DNA from: Novosphingobium indicum
GTDB taxonomy: Bacteria > Pseudomonadota > Alphaproteobacteria > Sphingomonadales > Sphingomonadaceae
Length of the DNA stretch: 64,000 nucleotides
Direction: 5' to 3'
Assembly (NCBI RefSeq): GCF_014645195.1
Contig: NZ_BMLK01000002.1
Span: 186,001 to 250,000, forward strand
Part shown: positions 9,060 to 19,000 of the stretch, piece after piece
Position numbering within the stretch: the first letter of the stretch is position 1
Layout: every line of letters starts with the position of its first letter
Made by a program: the position numbers and the translations under genes
Notes under the pieces: generated by a model
Told to the model about the DNA's origin: nothing
Seen by the model: only the letters and a program-made list of their open reading frames with translations
Database searches by the model: none

Positions 9060-10007
9060 ATGGAGGATCTTCGTTTCGATGGGCGCACGGCAATCGTGAC
9101 CGGCGCCGGAGGCAATCCCAGTCTCGGCCGTGCCCATGCGCTCTTGCTGGCCGAGCGGGGCGCCAACGTCGTCGTCAACGATATCGGGCAGCTTCCCGCC
9201 GGTCTCGGGTATGAGGGCGAGGCCAGTGCCGAGGCTGTTGCCCGTGAAATCCGCGAGGCCGGAGGGCAGGCGGTGGCCGATACCAACAGCGTCGCCACGC
9301 AGGACGGCGCCGACTCGATTATCGACACCGCGTTGGAGGCCTTCGGTTCGGTCGATATCCTGATCAACAACGCGGGCGTTTGCCCAGTCGTTTCTTTCGA
9401 TGACATGACGCCGGACGACTTCCGTCAGACCATCGAGATCAATCTGATGGGAACGGTGCAGACCTGCCGCGCGGCGTGGCCGCACATGAAGAAGGCAGGC
9501 TACGGGCGCATCGTGAACATCTCGTCCGGATCGATGAGCGGGTTTGCCTGGCAGACGGCCTATGCCGCAGCGAAAGGCGGCGTCTATTCGTTTACCCGCT
9601 CGCTGGCATCCGAAGGCGTCGAATTCGGGATCAAGGCGAACAGCTTGGTGCCGGGCGCACTGACGCGGATGGTCTACGCGGCGCAGGAGGAGGAAACCTC
9701 ATCCTTCATCGCCCATGCCAGGCAGAACCTGCCACCTGAAATCGTATCTCCTGCGGTGGCCTTCCTCTCGCATGAGAGCGTGCCGTTTACCGGCGAATGC
9801 ATCGAGTCCATCGGCGGCCACGTAGCGCGGTTCTACCTCGCCCGTACGCCGGGCTTCGACGATCCGGAAATGACGATCGAGACACTCGCGGAACGCTGGC
9901 GGGACCTGCTCGCCGGAACGCCCGATGGGCTCTCCCGTCACGACGAAGCCGATCCGCGCGAATGGAGCATCAAGCCTTACCAGCCTGACTGGTTCGCCAA
10001 GGCTTGA
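9060..10007 (+). CDS. Short-chain dehydrogenase/reductase
   Basis: Classical SDR of 315 aa using NAD(P). The cofactor motif TGAGGNPSLG is near the N-terminus, followed by NNAG, the catalytic Ser in ISSGSMSG and YAAAK. The extended C-terminus of about 60 residues and the TGAGGxxSLGR variant recall the dehydrogenase domain of multifunctional beta-oxidation enzymes and bacterial hydroxysteroid or 3-hydroxyacyl-CoA dehydrogenases. ATG at 9060 follows a purine-rich GGGAGAGGGAGAG stretch, a clear ribosome-binding site. It is probably co-transcribed with the phosphotriesterase-like gene. Confidence 0.92.
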   Translation: MEDLRFDGRTAIVTGAGGNPSLGRAHALLLAERGANVVVNDIGQLPAGLGYEGEASAEAVAREIREAGGQAVADTNSVATQDGADSIIDTALEAFGSVDILINNAGVCPVVSFDDMTPDDFRQTIEINLMGTVQTCRAAWPHMKKAGYGRIVNISSGSMSGFAWQTAYAAAKGGVYSFTRSLASEGVEFGIKANSLVPGALTRMVYAAQEEETSSFIAHARQNLPPEIVSPAVAFLSHESVPFTGECIESIGGHVARFYLARTPGFDDPEMTIETLAERWRDLLAGTPDGLSRHDEADPREWSIKPYQPDWFAKA

Positions 10008-10020
10008 AGAGCCGGACGGC

Positions 10021-10440
10021 TTAACCCGCCTGTTCGGTGTCGTCGGAGGAAAAGAACCGCTGGATCACGTCGCGGGTGAGGCGGGCAGGGCGCAGCGTTT
10101 CGGCATCGACGCAGCACCAGCTCGATTTGACTTCGGCCAGCACTTCCTCGCCTCGGCGAATGATGGTCTCGTAGAAGGCCCGCGCGCCTTGCACGCGTTC
10201 CAGCAGAACGGTGGCGATCACGTCGTCTTCGAGGAACGCGGGTTTGCGGTATGTAATCTCGTGCTTGAGCGCGACCCACATCTTCTGGGCAACCGCTTCG
10301 GTGGGTGCCAGCGCGCGCCAGTGATCGAGCACGGCGGCCTGAACCCATTTCAGATAGCTGGCATTGTTCACATGCCCCATGAAGTCGATGTCTTCCGGGT
10401 CGATACCGATTGAAAAACGGTGGGGAATCGCGTGGCTCAC
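10021..10440 (-). CDS. Hotdog-fold acyl-CoA thioesterase (4HBT/YbgC-like)
   Basis: Protein of 139 aa matching the hotdog thioesterase family, which cleaves acyl-CoA thioesters. The active-site region DIDFMGHVNNASYLKW near residue 17 carries the Asp and the GHVNN signature typical of 4-hydroxybenzoyl-CoA thioesterase and YbgC types. It is convergent with the SDR (13-nt gap). With the neighbouring dehydrogenases it suggests a CoA-thioester step in the pathway, but the substrate is not readable. Confidence 0.88.
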   Translation of the reverse strand: MSHAIPHRFSIGIDPEDIDFMGHVNNASYLKWVQAAVLDHWRALAPTEAVAQKMWVALKHEITYRKPAFLEDDVIATVLLERVQGARAFYETIIRRGEEVLAEVKSSWCCVDAETLRPARLTRDVIQRFFSSDDTEQAG

Positions 10441-10527
10441 GGAGCAATCACTTTCATCTGCACACCATGCGAGATAGGCGCTTCGGCTTCGCCTTCAAGA
10501 GCTGTTAGTACCTCATGGGCACGGTGG

Positions 10528-11628
10528 TCAGGAAGGTTTTCCCACCATCGATGCCACGTGATTGCCGATTGCCATCGAGGACGTAAGCCCCGGCGATTCA
10601 ATCCCGAACAGGTTGACGAGACCGACAAGCCCGTGGGTCTCCTGGCCCTGTAGCACGAAGTCGGCGGTCGGCATGCCCGGGCCGGCCAGTTTCGGGCGCA
10701 CGCCTGCGTAGGCAGGCTGCAGCCGGTCTTCCTCGGCATCGGGCCAGATCCGACGCGCCGCTGCCAGGAACTCGGGTTTGAGGGCCTGGTTGACCCTATA
10801 GTCGACTTCGTCGATCCAGTGGATGTCCGGTCCGAAACGGGCCTGTCCGCCAAGATCCAGCGTGAAGTGCGTGCCGAGGCTTGCGGGGCCGGGCACCGGA
10901 TAGATCAACCGCGTAAACGGCACGCGCCCCGAATAGGAAAAATAGCAGCCCTTGGCGTAATAGAGGCGGGGCACCAGTTCCGGGTCGAGAGCCTCGATCG
11001 TTCCTGCCAAGGCCTGTGCCCCGAGCCCCGCCGCATTGATCAGGATCGGCGCGGCCAGATGCGTCTCGCCGACCTTGACCTCCCAGAGCGCTCCCTTGCG
11101 GCGCACGCGTTCGACTGCAGCATCGCATACCAGCATCGCCCCATGGGCTTCGGCTTCACCGAGCAGGGCGAGCATGAATTCGTGCTGGTCGACGATGCCG
11201 CTCGATGGCGAATGGATAGCGCCCGCACAGCTGAGAGCCGGTTCGAGCGCGCGGACCTCGTCGGGATCGAGCCGGACCAGATCGTCGACGCCGGCGGCGG
11301 CGCCGTGCGCCATGACGGCATCGAGCGCCGGAAACTCCTCTTCGCTCCCGGCGATGATCAGCTTGCCGCACCGCCGGTGCGCGACGCCACGCTTTTCGCA
11401 GAAGTCGTAGAGGAGGTGCCTGCCTTCCACACAGAATTGTGCTTTGCGCGATCCGTCGGGATAGTAGAGCCCGGCGTGGATGACGCCGCTGTTGCGGGAC
11501 GACGTGACGGTGCCGAACTGTTGCTCGCGCTCGAGGATCATGACGTCATGGCCATCGAGCGCGAGGGCCCGGGCCACCGCCAGGCCCACGACACCGGCCC
11601 CCACTACAATCGCGCCAACCTCTTCCAT
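10528..11628 (-). CDS. FAD-dependent oxidoreductase, L-2-hydroxyglutarate oxidase-like
   Basis: Flavoprotein of 366 aa in the DAO/L2HGDH family, which oxidises L-2-hydroxy acids to 2-keto acids and passes electrons to quinone or oxygen. The N-terminal Rossmann motif GAGVVGLAVARAL is followed by SSRNSGVIHAGLYY, the flavin-proximal signature of L-2-hydroxyglutarate dehydrogenases. ATG at 11628 is preceded by AAGGGTAGGA. It is transcribed toward the thioesterase with an 87-nt gap, so they may form a two-gene unit. A 2-keto acid product would suit the ThDP enzyme upstream in the window (inference). Confidence 0.87.
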   Translation of the reverse strand: MEEVGAIVVGAGVVGLAVARALALDGHDVMILEREQQFGTVTSSRNSGVIHAGLYYPDGSRKAQFCVEGRHLLYDFCEKRGVAHRRCGKLIIAGSEEEFPALDAVMAHGAAAGVDDLVRLDPDEVRALEPALSCAGAIHSPSSGIVDQHEFMLALLGEAEAHGAMLVCDAAVERVRRKGALWEVKVGETHLAAPILINAAGLGAQALAGTIEALDPELVPRLYYAKGCYFSYSGRVPFTRLIYPVPGPASLGTHFTLDLGGQARFGPDIHWIDEVDYRVNQALKPEFLAAARRIWPDAEEDRLQPAYAGVRPKLAGPGMPTADFVLQGQETHGLVGLVNLFGIESPGLTSSMAIGNHVASMVGKPS

Positions 11629-11873
11629 GTCCTACCCTTAGTTCATGGAGGGAGGGATGAAACCCATTTTGCGGATAGCAGGCTAGTCAAACCCACGCTT
11701 AGCGCTTTCAAGCGTCCGCCGCGCGAAGCGTTCCACTTGCGCTATGTCTGTGTCTCCAGGTCGGGCACGGAAGTGTGCTGGAGAGGCAGGTAGGCCTTGC
11801 TTGATTTTTAATTAATTGCCGTAAAGAGGAAGTTTTTATTCCGATTTATGGAATTATAGGCCTGCGCTCGTTG

Positions 11874-12773
11874 CTAGTTGATCAACCGGTTTGCGCGCAG
11901 GCGTTCGGCGGCGAAGTCTACGAAACTGCGAACCTTGGCAGAGGCTTTGCGCCCTTCCGGGTGGATGATGTGGATCGGCAGCGGTTCTTCCTCATAGTCC
12001 TCAAGCACCGTTAGCAGGCTGCCTTCCTCCAGACAGGGGCCTATCTGGTAGGACAGGACGCGGGCGAGGCCCCAGTCAAGCCGTGCGGCTTCGATCACGC
12101 CGGCATAGGTATTGCAGTACAAGGAAGGGCGGACCTGTACGCTGGAGCGCTTGTCCTCCTGCCCGAAGCGCCAGTCGAGTGACGCAAAGGCGCTGGTGCC
12201 GGCGATGATCGTGTGGTCGGCCAGATCGGCAGGCGTGCGCGGAACACCGCGGGCCTCAAGATAGGCAGGCGATGCGCAAACCACGCGGCGCACGGTCCCG
12301 ACCTTGATCGCGGCGTGGCTGGAATCGGGCAGGTGGCCAATTCGGATCGATACGTCGATACCTTCGTCGACAATGTTGGTCACGCGGTCGAGGAACAGCA
12401 GGCGGGCGCTCACATCCGGGTAGGTGTCTAGGAACTCCGTGATGATCGGCAGGACGTAGATCTGTCCGAAAAGGACCGAAGCAGTCACTGTCAACGTGCC
12501 GGTCGGCGTGGCATATATGCCTGCGGCCGCGGCATCGGCTTCCTTGATATCGGCAAGGATGCGTCGGCAGTCTTCCAGATAGCGATGTCCGGCATCGGTC
12601 ATCTGCACCGATCGCGTGGTACGGGTCAGAAGCCTTGCACCGATGGCATCCTCCAGCGCGGAGACGGCGCGGGTCACGGCGGGCGGGCTCATGTTGAGAT
12701 TGCGCGCTGCCTCGGCAAAGCCGCCGGTCTCGGCCACCCGAACGAAGACCTTCATCGCATGGAGCTGATCCAT
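11874..12773 (-). CDS. LysR-family transcriptional regulator
   Basis: Regulator of 299 aa with an N-terminal winged HTH (FAEAARNLNMSPPAVTRAV) and a C-terminal LysR substrate-binding domain. ATG at 12773 was chosen because AAGGAAGG lies 9-10 nt upstream; an in-frame GTG at 12782 would overlap that site. It is divergent from the GST gene across about 200 nt, the usual LysR arrangement, so it probably controls the GST/PNPOx genes and itself. The inducer is unknown. Confidence 0.92.
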   Translation of the reverse strand: MDQLHAMKVFVRVAETGGFAEAARNLNMSPPAVTRAVSALEDAIGARLLTRTTRSVQMTDAGHRYLEDCRRILADIKEADAAAAGIYATPTGTLTVTASVLFGQIYVLPIITEFLDTYPDVSARLLFLDRVTNIVDEGIDVSIRIGHLPDSSHAAIKVGTVRRVVCASPAYLEARGVPRTPADLADHTIIAGTSAFASLDWRFGQEDKRSSVQVRPSLYCNTYAGVIEAARLDWGLARVLSYQIGPCLEEGSLLTVLEDYEEEPLPIHIIHPEGRKASAKVRSFVDFAAERLRANRLIN

Positions 12774-12976
12774 GTGTCCCACCCTTCCTTATCGCCGGCG
12801 TGACACGGCGGTGGCCGATAAGCCCACCGCGTGCAGCGTAAGGGCCATGGCCGCTTCCCGCAATCTGGTTATTCCGCAGGATGGAACGGTGCCTTGCATT
12901 TAAGGCTCGTTCTGTCGTGAGCAGAAACGCCGCACTGTGCGCAGGACCTTGCCGAAGACCTCGAAAGGACCACGCC

Positions 12977-13588
12977 GTGAAGCTTTATCATTACCCCCTA
13001 TCCGGTCATTCGCACCGCGTCCGCCTGTTCCTGTCGCTTATCGGCGCCGAGGCCGAGCTCGCGCAGGTCGATCTGGGCAGCGGCGAACACCGGGCGGCCC
13101 CGTTCCTTGCGCTCAACCGCTTCGGGCAAGTGCCGGTGCTGGAAGATGGCGATACGATTGTTTCGGATTCCAACGCGATACTCGTTTATCTTGCGAAGAA
13201 ATATGAGCGCAGCGACTGGTTACCCGAGGACCCGGCGGGCGCCGCTGCCGTACAGCGGTGCCTGTCGGTCGCGGCGGGCCAGATCGCCTATGGTCCAGGT
13301 GCGGCCCGGTTGGTCGCGCTCTTCAATGCCCGCTTCGACATGGCCGAAGTCTCCACACGGGCTCATGCTATCCTCAAGCTCATCGATGCCGAACTGGATA
13401 CGCGCATCTGGATCGCCGCGTCGCGACCCACGCTCGCCGATGTCGCCCTCTACAGCTACATTGCGCGCGCGCAGGATGGGCGGATCGCGCTATCTTCCTA
13501 TCCGGCCATACAGGCCTGGCTGGCGCGTATCGAGACCTTGCCGGGGTTCGTGCCCTTTTCGCCCGAGCACCTCGCGGCCGCGGCATGA
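12977..13588 (+). CDS. Glutathione S-transferase
   Basis: Protein of 203 aa with an N-terminal thioredoxin fold (KLYHYPLSGHSHRVRLFLSL, then the cis-Pro GQVPVLEDGD and the glutathione-binding SDSNAILVYLA) and an all-helical C-terminal domain. GTG at 12977 is preceded by AAAGGA at 7 nt and matches the family N-terminus. It overlaps the next gene by 4 nt (ATGA), so the two are translationally coupled, and it is divergent from a LysR gene. It likely conjugates or detoxifies an electrophile, possibly jointly with the flavin protein. Confidence 0.92.
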   Translation: MKLYHYPLSGHSHRVRLFLSLIGAEAELAQVDLGSGEHRAAPFLALNRFGQVPVLEDGDTIVSDSNAILVYLAKKYERSDWLPEDPAGAAAVQRCLSVAAGQIAYGPGAARLVALFNARFDMAEVSTRAHAILKLIDAELDTRIWIAASRPTLADVALYSYIARAQDGRIALSSYPAIQAWLARIETLPGFVPFSPEHLAAAA

Positions 13589-14550
13589 CCGGTGCAGAAA
13601 CATCACCGCCTTCGCCCTTCCATCCCGGCGAACGCCTGCTGCAGGAGCGGTTGGGCTTGGGCGACCGGATGGCCGCGATCGGGCCGAAGGCGATCTTGCC
13701 GCGCCTGGCGCCTCAACTGCGAGACTTCTTCCCGATCCTGCCTTTCGCCATAGTCGGTACCGTCGATGATACGGAGGAAGGCAGTGCATCGCCTTGGGTC
13801 AGCGTGGTTCATGGTCCGGCAGGGTTCATTACCTGCCCCGATCCCACTCGGCTCAGTCTGAGCGCGAAGCTCGCATATGACGATCCGGCTGCGGCCGGTG
13901 TGGTCGAGGGCGCCGCCGTCGCGCTGCTGGGGATATGCCCGCACACGCGCCGCCGCAACCGCGTGAACGGGCGCATCGAGGCGGTCAAGGGGCTGGGTTT
14001 CGAGGTGTCCGTCGCGCAGGCTTTCGGCAATTGCCCACGTTTCATCAGCCCACGCAGAATGGATGCGGACATGCCCCGTGCATCGGAGCGTTCGCCAGCA
14101 CATTCCATTGTTCTTAGCGGTAGCCTGGATGCGGCATCGCGCGCACTCATCTCACGGTCGGACACGTTCTTCGTCAGCTCGTTTATCGAAGCGCGCGACG
14201 CCGGTGCGTCTGATCGTGCCGCGCGGCAAGTGGATGTTTCGCACCGTGGCGGCGAGCCGGGCTTCGTGGCCATCGAGCGCCAGGATACGCTGCTGATCCC
14301 GGACTTTGCAGGCAATCGGTATTTCAACACGCTTGGCAACTTCGTGCTCAATCCGGTGGCAGGCCTGCTCTTCATCGACTTTGCGACCGGGGACATGTTG
14401 CATCTGACTGGCACTGTGGAGTTTCCGGCAAGGGCCGGGCCCCGCTGGCGCGGGCATCCGCCTTTCGCAGAGGCCGAACGCTTCTGGCGTTTCACCCCCC
14501 GCAAGACCGTCATGCGCCGTGCGGCGCTGCCGCTCGTTGCAACCGATTGA
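13585..14550 (+). CDS. Pyridoxamine 5'-phosphate oxidase-family FMN-binding protein
   Basis: Protein of 321 aa assigned to the FMN-binding split-barrel superfamily (PNPOx-like), commonly next to GST genes. The N-terminal half is reminiscent of the COG3576-type flavin-nucleotide-binding proteins (FHPGERLLQERLG and WVSVVHGPAGFI). The C-terminal part contains DFAGNRYFNTLGNFVLNP, typical of the flavin-binding barrel. The start overlaps the GST stop (ATGA). It probably catalyses a redox or detoxification step; no substrate can be named. Confidence 0.8.
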   Translation: MTGAETSPPSPFHPGERLLQERLGLGDRMAAIGPKAILPRLAPQLRDFFPILPFAIVGTVDDTEEGSASPWVSVVHGPAGFITCPDPTRLSLSAKLAYDDPAAAGVVEGAAVALLGICPHTRRRNRVNGRIEAVKGLGFEVSVAQAFGNCPRFISPRRMDADMPRASERSPAHSIVLSGSLDAASRALISRSDTFFVSSFIEARDAGASDRAARQVDVSHRGGEPGFVAIERQDTLLIPDFAGNRYFNTLGNFVLNPVAGLLFIDFATGDMLHLTGTVEFPARAGPRWRGHPPFAEAERFWRFTPRKTVMRRAALPLVATD

Positions 14551-14715
14551 GGGCGTTGTCCGGTGCCATTTCGGATTCCGGAACAGTCCCTTTCCGACAA
14601 CATGAATTCCGGCACCTGCCGATAGAGCCTAACCCGTTTTTGCAGCCGATGTTCACTCCACGGCTGTCCCGAAAAGCTCGCCGCGACCCCTCTTGAACCA
14701 CGCGCGGGCCCTGCT

Positions 14716-14760
14716 GCGCCCGGGTCTTCTCTCAGCCCCCCGAAGACCCGGGCGCTTTTT
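14716..14760 (+). terminator. Strong Rho-independent terminator
   Basis: A 14-bp perfect stem (GCGCCCGGGTCTTC at 14716-14729, GAAGACCCGGGCGC at 14742-14755) is followed by TTTTTT. It lies 166 nt after the PNPOx stop but only about 30 nt before the next start codon (14789), so a transcript from upstream would have to pass it. It could simply end the GST operon or act as an attenuator. Confidence 0.85.
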
Positions 14761-14788
14761 TGTTCCGAGCAACCAAGGAGTTTACCCC

Positions 14789-15253
14789 ATGATCCGACCG
14801 CCCTTGCCGCCGTTTACCGAAGAAAGCGCCCGCCAGAAGGTTCGCCTTGCGGAGGATGGCTGGAACAGCCGCAATGCCGTCGCCGTCGCACTGGCCTATT
14901 CGCGCGATACGGCCTGGCGAAACCGCGTGGAGTTTCCGCGTGGGCGCGGAGAGGCCGAAGCCTTTCTTGCCCGCAAGTGGGCGCGGGAGCACGAGTATCG
15001 CCTCATCAAGGAGTTGTGGGCCTTTACCGGCAACCGGATCGCTGTCCGCTATGCTTACGAGTACCGCGACGACAGCGGTAACTGGTTCCGCGCTTACGGC
15101 AACGAGAACTGGGCGTTTGCGCCGGACGGCCTGATGGCCGAGCGGCATGCCAGCATCAACGAGATGCCGATAGCCGAGGCAGACCGGCTTTTCCGTTGGC
15201 CGCTCGGGCGGCGTCCCGATGGTCATGCCTCGCTGTCCGACCTCGGGCTGTGA
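14789..15253 (+). CDS. DUF1348-like (NTF2-fold) protein
   Basis: Small protein of 154 aa with features of the nuclear-transport-factor-2-like DUF1348 family: [13 protein letters not shown], then [10 protein letters not shown] and the block [22 protein letters not shown]. Family members are cone-shaped folds of unknown function, sometimes isomerase- or hydrolase-like. ATG at 14789 has AAGGAG 9 nt upstream. It sits directly after a strong terminator and before an AhpD-like gene, so it may have a promoter in the gap or be controlled by read-through. Confidence 0.85.
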   Translation: MIRPPLPPFTEESARQKVRLAEDGWNSRNAVAVALAYSRDTAWRNRVEFPRGRGEAEAFLARKWAREHEYRLIKELWAFTGNRIAVRYAYEYRDDSGNWFRAYGNENWAFAPDGLMAERHASINEMPIAEADRLFRWPLGRRPDGHASLSDLGL

Positions 15254-15396
15254 CGGACGATCTATTCCATTTATCTGAACAATGTCTTCCTCATGATGTT
15301 GATTATCGTTTCATGAGGGAATGGTTAGGTCTCGATTGCAGCCGGGGAAGGCTCCCCGCGCTGAACATCCTAACCCTGATTTCGATGGAGTTTCCT

Positions 15397-15951
15397 ATGT
15401 CCCGTATTGCTGTTCCTACCCGTGAAAATGCCCCGGCGGCATCGCAGCCGCTGCTCGATGCTGTCGAAAAGTCGCTTGGCGCCGTACCGAACCTGTTCCG
15501 CCTTCTGGCGCTCAGCCCGACCGTACTGGAAGGTTACCTCGGCCAGAATGCAGCGCTCGGGAAGACGCTGGACCTGAAGACCCGTGAACGCATTGCTTTG
15601 GCAGTCGCGCAGATCAACGGCTGTGACTACTGCCTTTCGGCCCACACTTATCTCGGCCTCAATCTCGCGCGGATCCATGCCGACGAGATCCTTGCCGCCC
15701 GCAAGGGCCGTTCGGCCGACGCCAAGGCGGACCTGGCCGTTTCCTTCGCTGCAAAGGTCGCCAGCGAGCGCGGCCGTGTTGCTCACGCCGACATCGAAGG
15801 TCTGCGCAATGGTGGCTATAGCGACGCGCAGATCATCGAGATCGTCGCGCTCGTGGCCGAGAACACCTTCACCAATTTCGTCAACAACGTGGTGGAAACG
15901 GAGATCGATTTTCCGGTCGTGACCGCTGAAGACCTCTACGCAGCCGCCTGA
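15397..15951 (+). CDS. Carboxymuconolactone decarboxylase/AhpD-family protein
   Basis: Protein of 184 aa with the AhpD-like redox motif CDYCLSAH near residue 70, inside LALAVAQINGCDYCLSAH, the conserved Cys-x-x-Cys-x3-His of alkylhydroperoxidase D proteins. It is therefore a probable peroxidase or thiol-redox enzyme rather than a true lactone decarboxylase. ATG at 15397 has GGAG 6 nt upstream. It lies 143 nt after the DUF1348-like gene and ends before a terminator shared with the convergent amidohydrolase. Confidence 0.9.
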   Translation: MSRIAVPTRENAPAASQPLLDAVEKSLGAVPNLFRLLALSPTVLEGYLGQNAALGKTLDLKTRERIALAVAQINGCDYCLSAHTYLGLNLARIHADEILAARKGRSADAKADLAVSFAAKVASERGRVAHADIEGLRNGGYSDAQIIEIVALVAENTFTNFVNNVVETEIDFPVVTAEDLYAAA

Positions 15952-15974
15952 CTTTTCCGCAGTCAGCACATTAT

Positions 15975-16012
15975 CGGCGGCAGGGAGCAGCAATGCCCTC
16001 TGCCGCCGTTTT
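15975..16012 (+). terminator. Rho-independent terminator
   Basis: CGGCGGCAG-GG (15975-15985) pairs with CCC-T-CTGCCGCCG (15996-16008, one bulge) followed by TTTT. It lies between the AhpD-like gene and the convergent amidohydrolase gene. Confidence 0.7.
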
Positions 16013-16027
16013 GCGTGAGCAGGCGTT

Positions 16028-19000
16028 TCAGTTGGGCGTGGGGTCAGGCGTCGGAAGCCAGAACTCGTTCTGCGCCGGTGAAGGCGAGGTTTGAGGCGCT
16101 TTGTCTGCCTCTGGCCACAGGGCGCGCAGCGTCTGTCCGTCATAGAGGAAGCCGCCGCGCATCACGCCCTCGATATCCATGGTCGCATCGATGTCCTCGC
16201 GCGGATCGGAGTCCAGTATCAGCAGGTCTGCCAGCTTCCCCGGCTCGATCGTGCCCAGATCGGTGAGCCGGCCTATCGTTTCCGCGGAGCCGGCAGTTGC
16301 AGCATGGAGGACCGCTTCGGGCGACATGCCGCCAAGAACGTGGGCCTTCATCTCCCAGTGATAGCCGATGCCGGGGGCTTCGCCATGAGAGCCCATGCCG
16401 ACCAGCACGCCGGCTTCGGCCAGCCGTGCCGCGTCGCGGGCAATGACCGGGAAGCGCACCTCCGACAGAGGCACGAAAGTTCGGCTCGATGTCAGCATTT
16501 CGCGGATTGCATAGGATGGCCAGAAACGACGGAGCTTATCGTCGACGACCGGATCTTCGCGCGCGATGATCCAGTTCATGGCCGGGGAGCCGCTATTGGT
16601 GATGCTCAGTGTCGTGTCGTAGCTGGTGCGCATGGCTTTCATCACCGCGATCACGTCATCGCCGAGCGGCGGGGCGGGCAGGGCATGCTCATTGCCCGCA
16701 TAGCCGTCGAGAATCTGGGTGAGGTCCAGTTTGAGCGCCAATGCACCTTCGGTGGTGGGCATGAAGTGTTGTTCGCGCGCTGCCATGGCCAGCCATTGGC
16801 GCACTTCGCGGTCGCCGGTCCGGTATTCCTTGAGATTGGAAAGCCGATACCCTTCCGAATAGCGCCTAAGCACTCTGCGAGCATCGTCCAGCGAGCCGAT
16901 GCGCACTTTCGAGAAGACGGCGGGGCCGGTCGAGCGTATCCGCGGGCCAAGCACGAGCCCGGCGTCGACCATGCCCTGATAGCCCACATGATCGATGCTC
17001 AGTGTTGAGGGATCGAAACTGGTCGTGACGCCATAGGCCAGTCGTGCGCGCAGACCCCAGAGTTCGCTCGACCAGTTGCCGCGCCGGATCTCGCCGATGT
17101 GGTCGTGCACGTCGATAAGGCCCGGTATGATCGTCTTGCCGCGGACATCGCGGATTGAGACGTTTGCGGGCAGCGCAAGGGTGCCGCTGGGGCCGACGGC
17201 TGCGATCCGGTCTCCAGTGACAAGCACATCGGCGTTGTCGAGAACACGGTCTCTGTGCGCCATGGTGAGGACCCGGGCACCGCGCAGCACGAGCGAATCT
17301 GTCGGGACGGTGCGAGGCAGCACTGCTGTCAGCCGCATCTGCGCCGTTTCGGTTGCCGTTGCCGTATCAATGCGGCTCCACAATGTGCCCACCACAGCAT
17401 CGAGTCTGGTTGGTCCGCTCCACTCGAACCAGTCCGCGCCCAGGCCGGGCAGGACGCGGGCCGGGCTGTCCAGTGCAAGTACATCTACCGCAGTCTCGGG
17501 ATCGGACGGGCGGGGCAGAACATAGAGCCGGTCGCCAATGGCTGCTGCGATTGTGCTGCCGTCAGGACTGATGCGCATGTCGTCGACCGGCGAATTGCCT
17601 TCGACGAAATAGTATGAGGGCCCGGTTACTTTCGCGACGGTCGTCTTCGCGCCGTTGGCCAGATCGATACGAATGAGCCCTTCGCCGCTGAACAGGTATG
17701 CAATACCGGCTTCGCCTGTCAACTGAGGGCGCCCGCCGAACTTGCCCCGCGCCATCACACGCGCCGCGTCGGTCTGCAGATCGAGTTCAACCAGTTCGCT
17801 GGCGCGGAGCGAGCCGAATTCGAAGAAGTTCTGGCGACGCTCGTCGAGGGCGGAGCGCAGCACCAGCAGATGCCTGCCGTCGGGCGTGAAGACCGGATCG
17901 CGGTAGTAGGCCTGGAGCACTGACACGCGGGTCGTACCTGCGCCATCGGCAGAGGCAGTCCAGATCGCGCCGCCGTCCGCTTCAGACCATGTGGCGAAAG
18001 CCAGCCGCTTGCCATCCGGGCTCCACGACGGCTGCATCGGCATATCCCTATCGATGGGCAGCCGCCGCGCTTCGCTGGTCCCGACATCCTGCACCCACAG
18101 GCTGCCGAGCGCTGCAAAGGCGACATGCTGTCCGTCGGGAGAAGGGGCAGGTTCCATTGCCAGTCTGGATTCAACCGGCCCCGTTTCCTCGCGGATGGCG
18201 AAACGCGTCGATGGCGCAACGGCGACCCGCGCGTCGATCTGGCGGGGCAGCGCGTCGGGCCGGGTGCCGTCGGTCGGCTGGCGCTCGAAACGGCCGTCAC
18301 GGCTCAGCACGATGGCCTTGCCGTCGGGCGTGAACGCCATACCGGGAACCATACCCTGCCATGAAGAGGCCTGCATCGAATCGAGCTGTGTCTGGCCAAG
18401 CGCGCTGTCCCTTCCGGTCGCAAGGTCGCGCAGTCGAAGCATGGACTTGCCTTCGCGCCGGGTGACGTAGGCGAGGTGCCGGCCGTCCGGGGCAATGCGG
18501 GGCGCGAAGTAGGCTTCCTCCTGTGTGCCGCGTCCACCGGGGCCCGCAATGACCTGCTGTTCCTCGTTCGTCGCAAGATCACGCCGCACGACGGTCCACT
18601 TCGTGGGCAGGTCGAATTCGAGCCCGCCGACCCTGCGGGCATAGTAGAGCCATCGACCGTCTGCTGATGCGGACGCATCGAGTGTCGAGCGCCAGCTGTC
18701 CCGCGGCGCGTCGGGCGCGGGCTTTACCGGAACCAGCAGGGCAGGCTTGCTGCTCAACGGGAATCGCCAGAGTTCGTAGTTGTTGAGGTCGGGCCGGAAG
18801 CGGCTGGCGAATACCGCGCGTCCGTCGGCGCTCCAGGTCGGAGAAACCATGACCGTCTCGTCGTCAAAAGCGGTGATGCTGTGGGCCTGGGACCCGTCCG
18901 GCCGTGCGATCCAGACATTTTCCGAACCATTGCGGTCGCTTGTGAAGGTGATCCACCGTCCGTCCGGTGAAAATCGCGGTTGGCTGTCGAAGGCCAGGCC

